DNA of 45,769 nucleotides, taken from the NCBI GenBank assembly GCA_023145435.1, contig JAGLDS010000001.1, positions 115,140 to 160,908 on the forward strand, in the 5' to 3' direction. Numbering within the stretch: the stretch's first letter is position 1; every line of letters starts with the position of its first letter. The notes below the pieces were generated by a model. That model had not been told where the DNA came from, searched no databases, and saw nothing but the letters and a program-made list of their open reading frames with translations. This document shows positions 43,941 through 45,769 of this stretch, in pieces. The translations under genes were made by a program, and so were the position numbers. This stretch comes from Clostridiales bacterium. Its GTDB lineage: Bacteria; Bacillota; Clostridia; DUPQ01.

Positions 43941-45476
43941 GTGAAACACAAAAAAACAATTATATTTATATTAGTTATTATTATGACTATTTCTTTAATG
44001 TTACCTATTGTTGGAGTTATGGCTCATGAAGCAATATATGAGTCATATGCCATAGAATTAAAAGTTATTAATGTTTTTAGAGGAACTAACCTCGGATTCG
44101 AATTAGAACGTAAACCTACTAGAGTTGAAGGTGGGGTAATGTTTGTTAGATTGCTTGGTGGAGAAAATGAAGCGATAGCTAGAAATTACGAACATCCATT
44201 TACAGATGTGCCTGACTGGGCTGACCCATATATTGGCTATCTTTATTACTATTCATTAACTAACGGTATTTCATCTACTGAATATGGTTCAACTATGGAA
44301 ATGAAAGCAAAAAGTTATATGACTTTTGTTTTAAGGGCTTTAGGATATGATGAAACTCTTGGCGATTTTACTTGGGATGAGGCATTAGAATATGCTTTTA
44401 CCTTAGGAATACTTAATCAAGAGTTTTACACAGAATTATCAGGATATACTTTTTATCGTGATCAAGTTGCAAAATTATCATATGATGCTTTATTTTTTAG
44501 TTTAAAACAATATCAAGCAACACTAGGAGAAAAACTGGTTTCACAAGGTGCCATTTCAAAAGTTGCAGCACATTCAATTGGTATTATTGATGATTATTAT
44601 TTAAATTCTGCAAAACCTGTATCTATATATGGATTAAGTTTGCGAAGTGATCTTGATGAAGTTATTTTAACAATGGGTCAACCTAATAATATATTGCCTT
44701 CAAAACTAGGATATGAATGGTATATATATAACAGCGATTACACAAATTATATTCAATTTGGTATTAAAGAAGATAAAGTTATTGCTTTTTATACTACATC
44801 ATTTCTAATGAGAACAGATCAAGAAATTACAATTGGTGACAATCAAGAAGATGCGTTGATAGCGTATACAGCATCTGTGAATATCATTGAAAAAAAAGTA
44901 GAAGGCGATAGTACTATCTACCTATATTCTCCAACTAAGAATGATTGTGAAACCTTTATTACGTCTGATTTAAACGGATATATTTCTATGATTTATGATA
45001 CTTATAAGAATAATCAAATATATGCTGTGTATGTGGTTGATAAAGAATTTGAAGAATCATATATTGATAATTATCTAGTTGAAAAAAACTCGCTAATTGA
45101 AAGTTTTAATAAACAAACCTTATATATAACAAATGCAATTAGAGCAATTAATTTATTAGAGCCACTTTTGTACGAAGACAAAGCAGCTCTTAGCGCTACA
45201 AAACATGCTAATGATATGGTGGTACGTGATTACTTTTCACACATATCTCCAGATGGATTATCTCCTTTTGATAGAATGAATAATGAGGGTATTTATTTCT
45301 CACTAGCAGGAGAAAATATTGCGTTTGGGTTTTATGATGCAATTCATTCAGTTCAAGCTTGGTATAATTCACAAACTGGACATAGAGAAAATATGTTAGA
45401 TGACTATATATATATGGGTGTAGGTATTGCATTTAAAGACGACTCAATGTACATTGTACAAAACATGTGGCGTTAA
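43941..45476 (+). CDS. Exported SLH-like and CAP-domain protein
   Basis: The 511-residue protein starts with a signal peptide ending near A28 (VGVMA). It continues with SLH-like segments (about 35-185; FTDVPDWADPYIGYLYYYSLTNGIS), which would bind it to the wall. A CAP-associated N-terminal domain follows (about 225-340; GLSLRSDLDEVILTMGQPNNI), then a C-terminal CAP/SCP domain (about 390-511; NAIRAINLLEPL, DYFSHISPDG, LAGENIAFG, HRENML). CAP proteins are secreted and often bind lipids or act at the wall. It starts at GTG with only a weak ribosome site. It is a single-gene unit. Confidence 0.9.
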   Translation: MKHKKTIIFILVIIMTISLMLPIVGVMAHEAIYESYAIELKVINVFRGTNLGFELERKPTRVEGGVMFVRLLGGENEAIARNYEHPFTDVPDWADPYIGYLYYYSLTNGISSTEYGSTMEMKAKSYMTFVLRALGYDETLGDFTWDEALEYAFTLGILNQEFYTELSGYTFYRDQVAKLSYDALFFSLKQYQATLGEKLVSQGAISKVAAHSIGIIDDYYLNSAKPVSIYGLSLRSDLDEVILTMGQPNNILPSKLGYEWYIYNSDYTNYIQFGIKEDKVIAFYTTSFLMRTDQEITIGDNQEDALIAYTASVNIIEKKVEGDSTIYLYSPTKNDCETFITSDLNGYISMIYDTYKNNQIYAVYVVDKEFEESYIDNYLVEKNSLIESFNKQTLYITNAIRAINLLEPLLYEDKAALSATKHANDMVVRDYFSHISPDGLSPFDRMNNEGIYFSLAGENIAFGFYDAIHSVQAWYNSQTGHRENMLDDYIYMGVGIAFKDDSMYIVQNMWR

Positions 45477-45591
45477 TTTACTGTTTTTGGGAGTAGATAA
45501 TCTAGAGGTTATGTTACCGATAAAAGAATAGAAGAATATAATTGTATTCCAATATAATAAAATCTTGATTATGTAAAATAAGGAGTATATA

Positions 45592-45642
45592 ATGAAGGTG
45601 GGTTTGTTTATATTACATGTAAATATAAACAAAACTTTATAA
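45592..45642 (+). CDS. 16-codon ORF with strong ribosome site
   Basis: AAGGAG, a 6-base gap and ATG open a 16-residue frame (MKVGLFILHVNINKTL) that ends 31 bases before the lipoprotein start. A 12-bp inverted repeat lies inside it. It may be a leader peptide controlling the next gene, or only a chance frame on a regulatory sequence. The gap before it, 45477-45591, shows no other feature I can support. Confidence 0.35.
   Translation: MKVGLFILHVNINKTL
45603..45633. repeat. 12-bp inverted repeat upstream of lipoprotein
   Basis: Perfect arms TTTGTTTATATT (45603-45614) and AATATAAACAAA (45622-45633) with a 7-base spacer ACATGTA. No T-run follows. It resembles an operator, or an RNA hairpin in the leader. 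Confidence 0.5.
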
Positions 45643-45673
45643 ATCATATTTATTTTAAGGGGGAGAGAATATA

Positions 45674-45769
45674 ATGAAAATATTAAATAGAAAATACTAC
45701 TTACTTATATTGGTTATTCTAGTAGTAATTATAACAAGTTTAACGTTTACAGGATGTAAAAAAGATACT
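45674..45769 (+). CDS. Lipoprotein, 3' end outside window
   Basis: AAGGGGGAGAG precedes an ATG that opens MKILNRKYY, a long hydrophobic stretch and lipobox TFTGC with C28, after which the window ends. It is a lipidated exported protein, possibly a solute-binding protein like the one at 33129, but only 32 codons are visible so the function cannot be told. Confidence 0.8.
   Translation, partial: MKILNRKYYLLILVILVVIITSLTFTGCKKDT

Noticed and set aside
1-45769. CRISPR array, prophage or integrated element
   Set aside because: No regularly spaced repeats, integrase, phage structural genes or att-like repeats flanking the tRNA genes were seen.

Overview
The window is an AT-rich, gene-dense piece of a Bacillota chromosome, most likely an anaerobic clostridial lineage. 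Supporting signs are low-GC codon use, strong AAGGAGG-type ribosome binding sites, several TTG/GTG starts, SAM-I and S6:S18 leader RNAs, the rpsF-ssb-rpsR and rplI-dnaB-tilS-hpt-ftsH gene orders, and an exported SLH-like/CAP protein. A genus cannot be assigned from sequence alone. No phage, integrase, intact insertion sequence or CRISPR array was found. No gene-free stretch exceeds 300 bases; the longest is about 236 bases, upstream of typA.

Layout. 1-5.7 kb: the 3' part of an ABC-F ATPase, a cytoplasmic sialidase-like protein, a leftward aldolase-thyA-folA block, and a divergent URO-D family protein. 5.9-9.1 kb: a DivIC/FtsB-like division protein, then leuCDB ending in a strong terminator. 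9.1-12.8 kb, leftward: a heparinase II/III-like protein, a second sialidase-like protein and a ferritin-like protein. 12.9-13.1 kb: tRNA-Met and tRNA-Glu behind a near-consensus promoter. 13.1-14.2 kb: leftward manA.

14.2-25.7 kb is a housekeeping block: rpsF (with an S6:S18 leader)-ssb-rpsR, a terminator, rplI-dnaB-tilS-hpt-ftsH, then a SAM-I riboswitch followed by metK, a type IV pilin-like gene, recD2 and comF. The last four are closely packed, so pilin, helicase and competence-type genes may be read from the SAM-controlled transcript. 25.7-30.3 kb: a DnaA-box-like palindrome, a frameshifted FAD-dependent reductase gene, a GrpB-methyltransferase fusion gene, a possible IS200/IS605 end remnant, and typA/bipA.

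30.4-34.7 kb: a lipoprotein, a membrane-anchored FMN-binding protein, a Gfo/Idh/MocA oxidoreductase with an altered EKP motif, and a solute-binding lipoprotein. 34.7-43.8 kb is the most distinctive region: a 2-oxoacid dehydrogenase set in the order E2-E3-E1 (alpha and beta fused in one 822-residue chain), followed closely by a DeoR-family regulator, a TIM-barrel glycoside hydrolase-like protein, an SrlD-like dehydrogenase and a small membrane protein. Its promoter lies inside a 43-bp near-perfect inverted repeat that overlaps a second, mutually exclusive hairpin next to the ribosome binding site. This looks like a regulated carbohydrate or polyol catabolic unit with an unknown substrate. The window ends with an SLH-like/CAP protein, a 16-codon ORF carrying a 12-bp inverted repeat, and the start of another lipoprotein.
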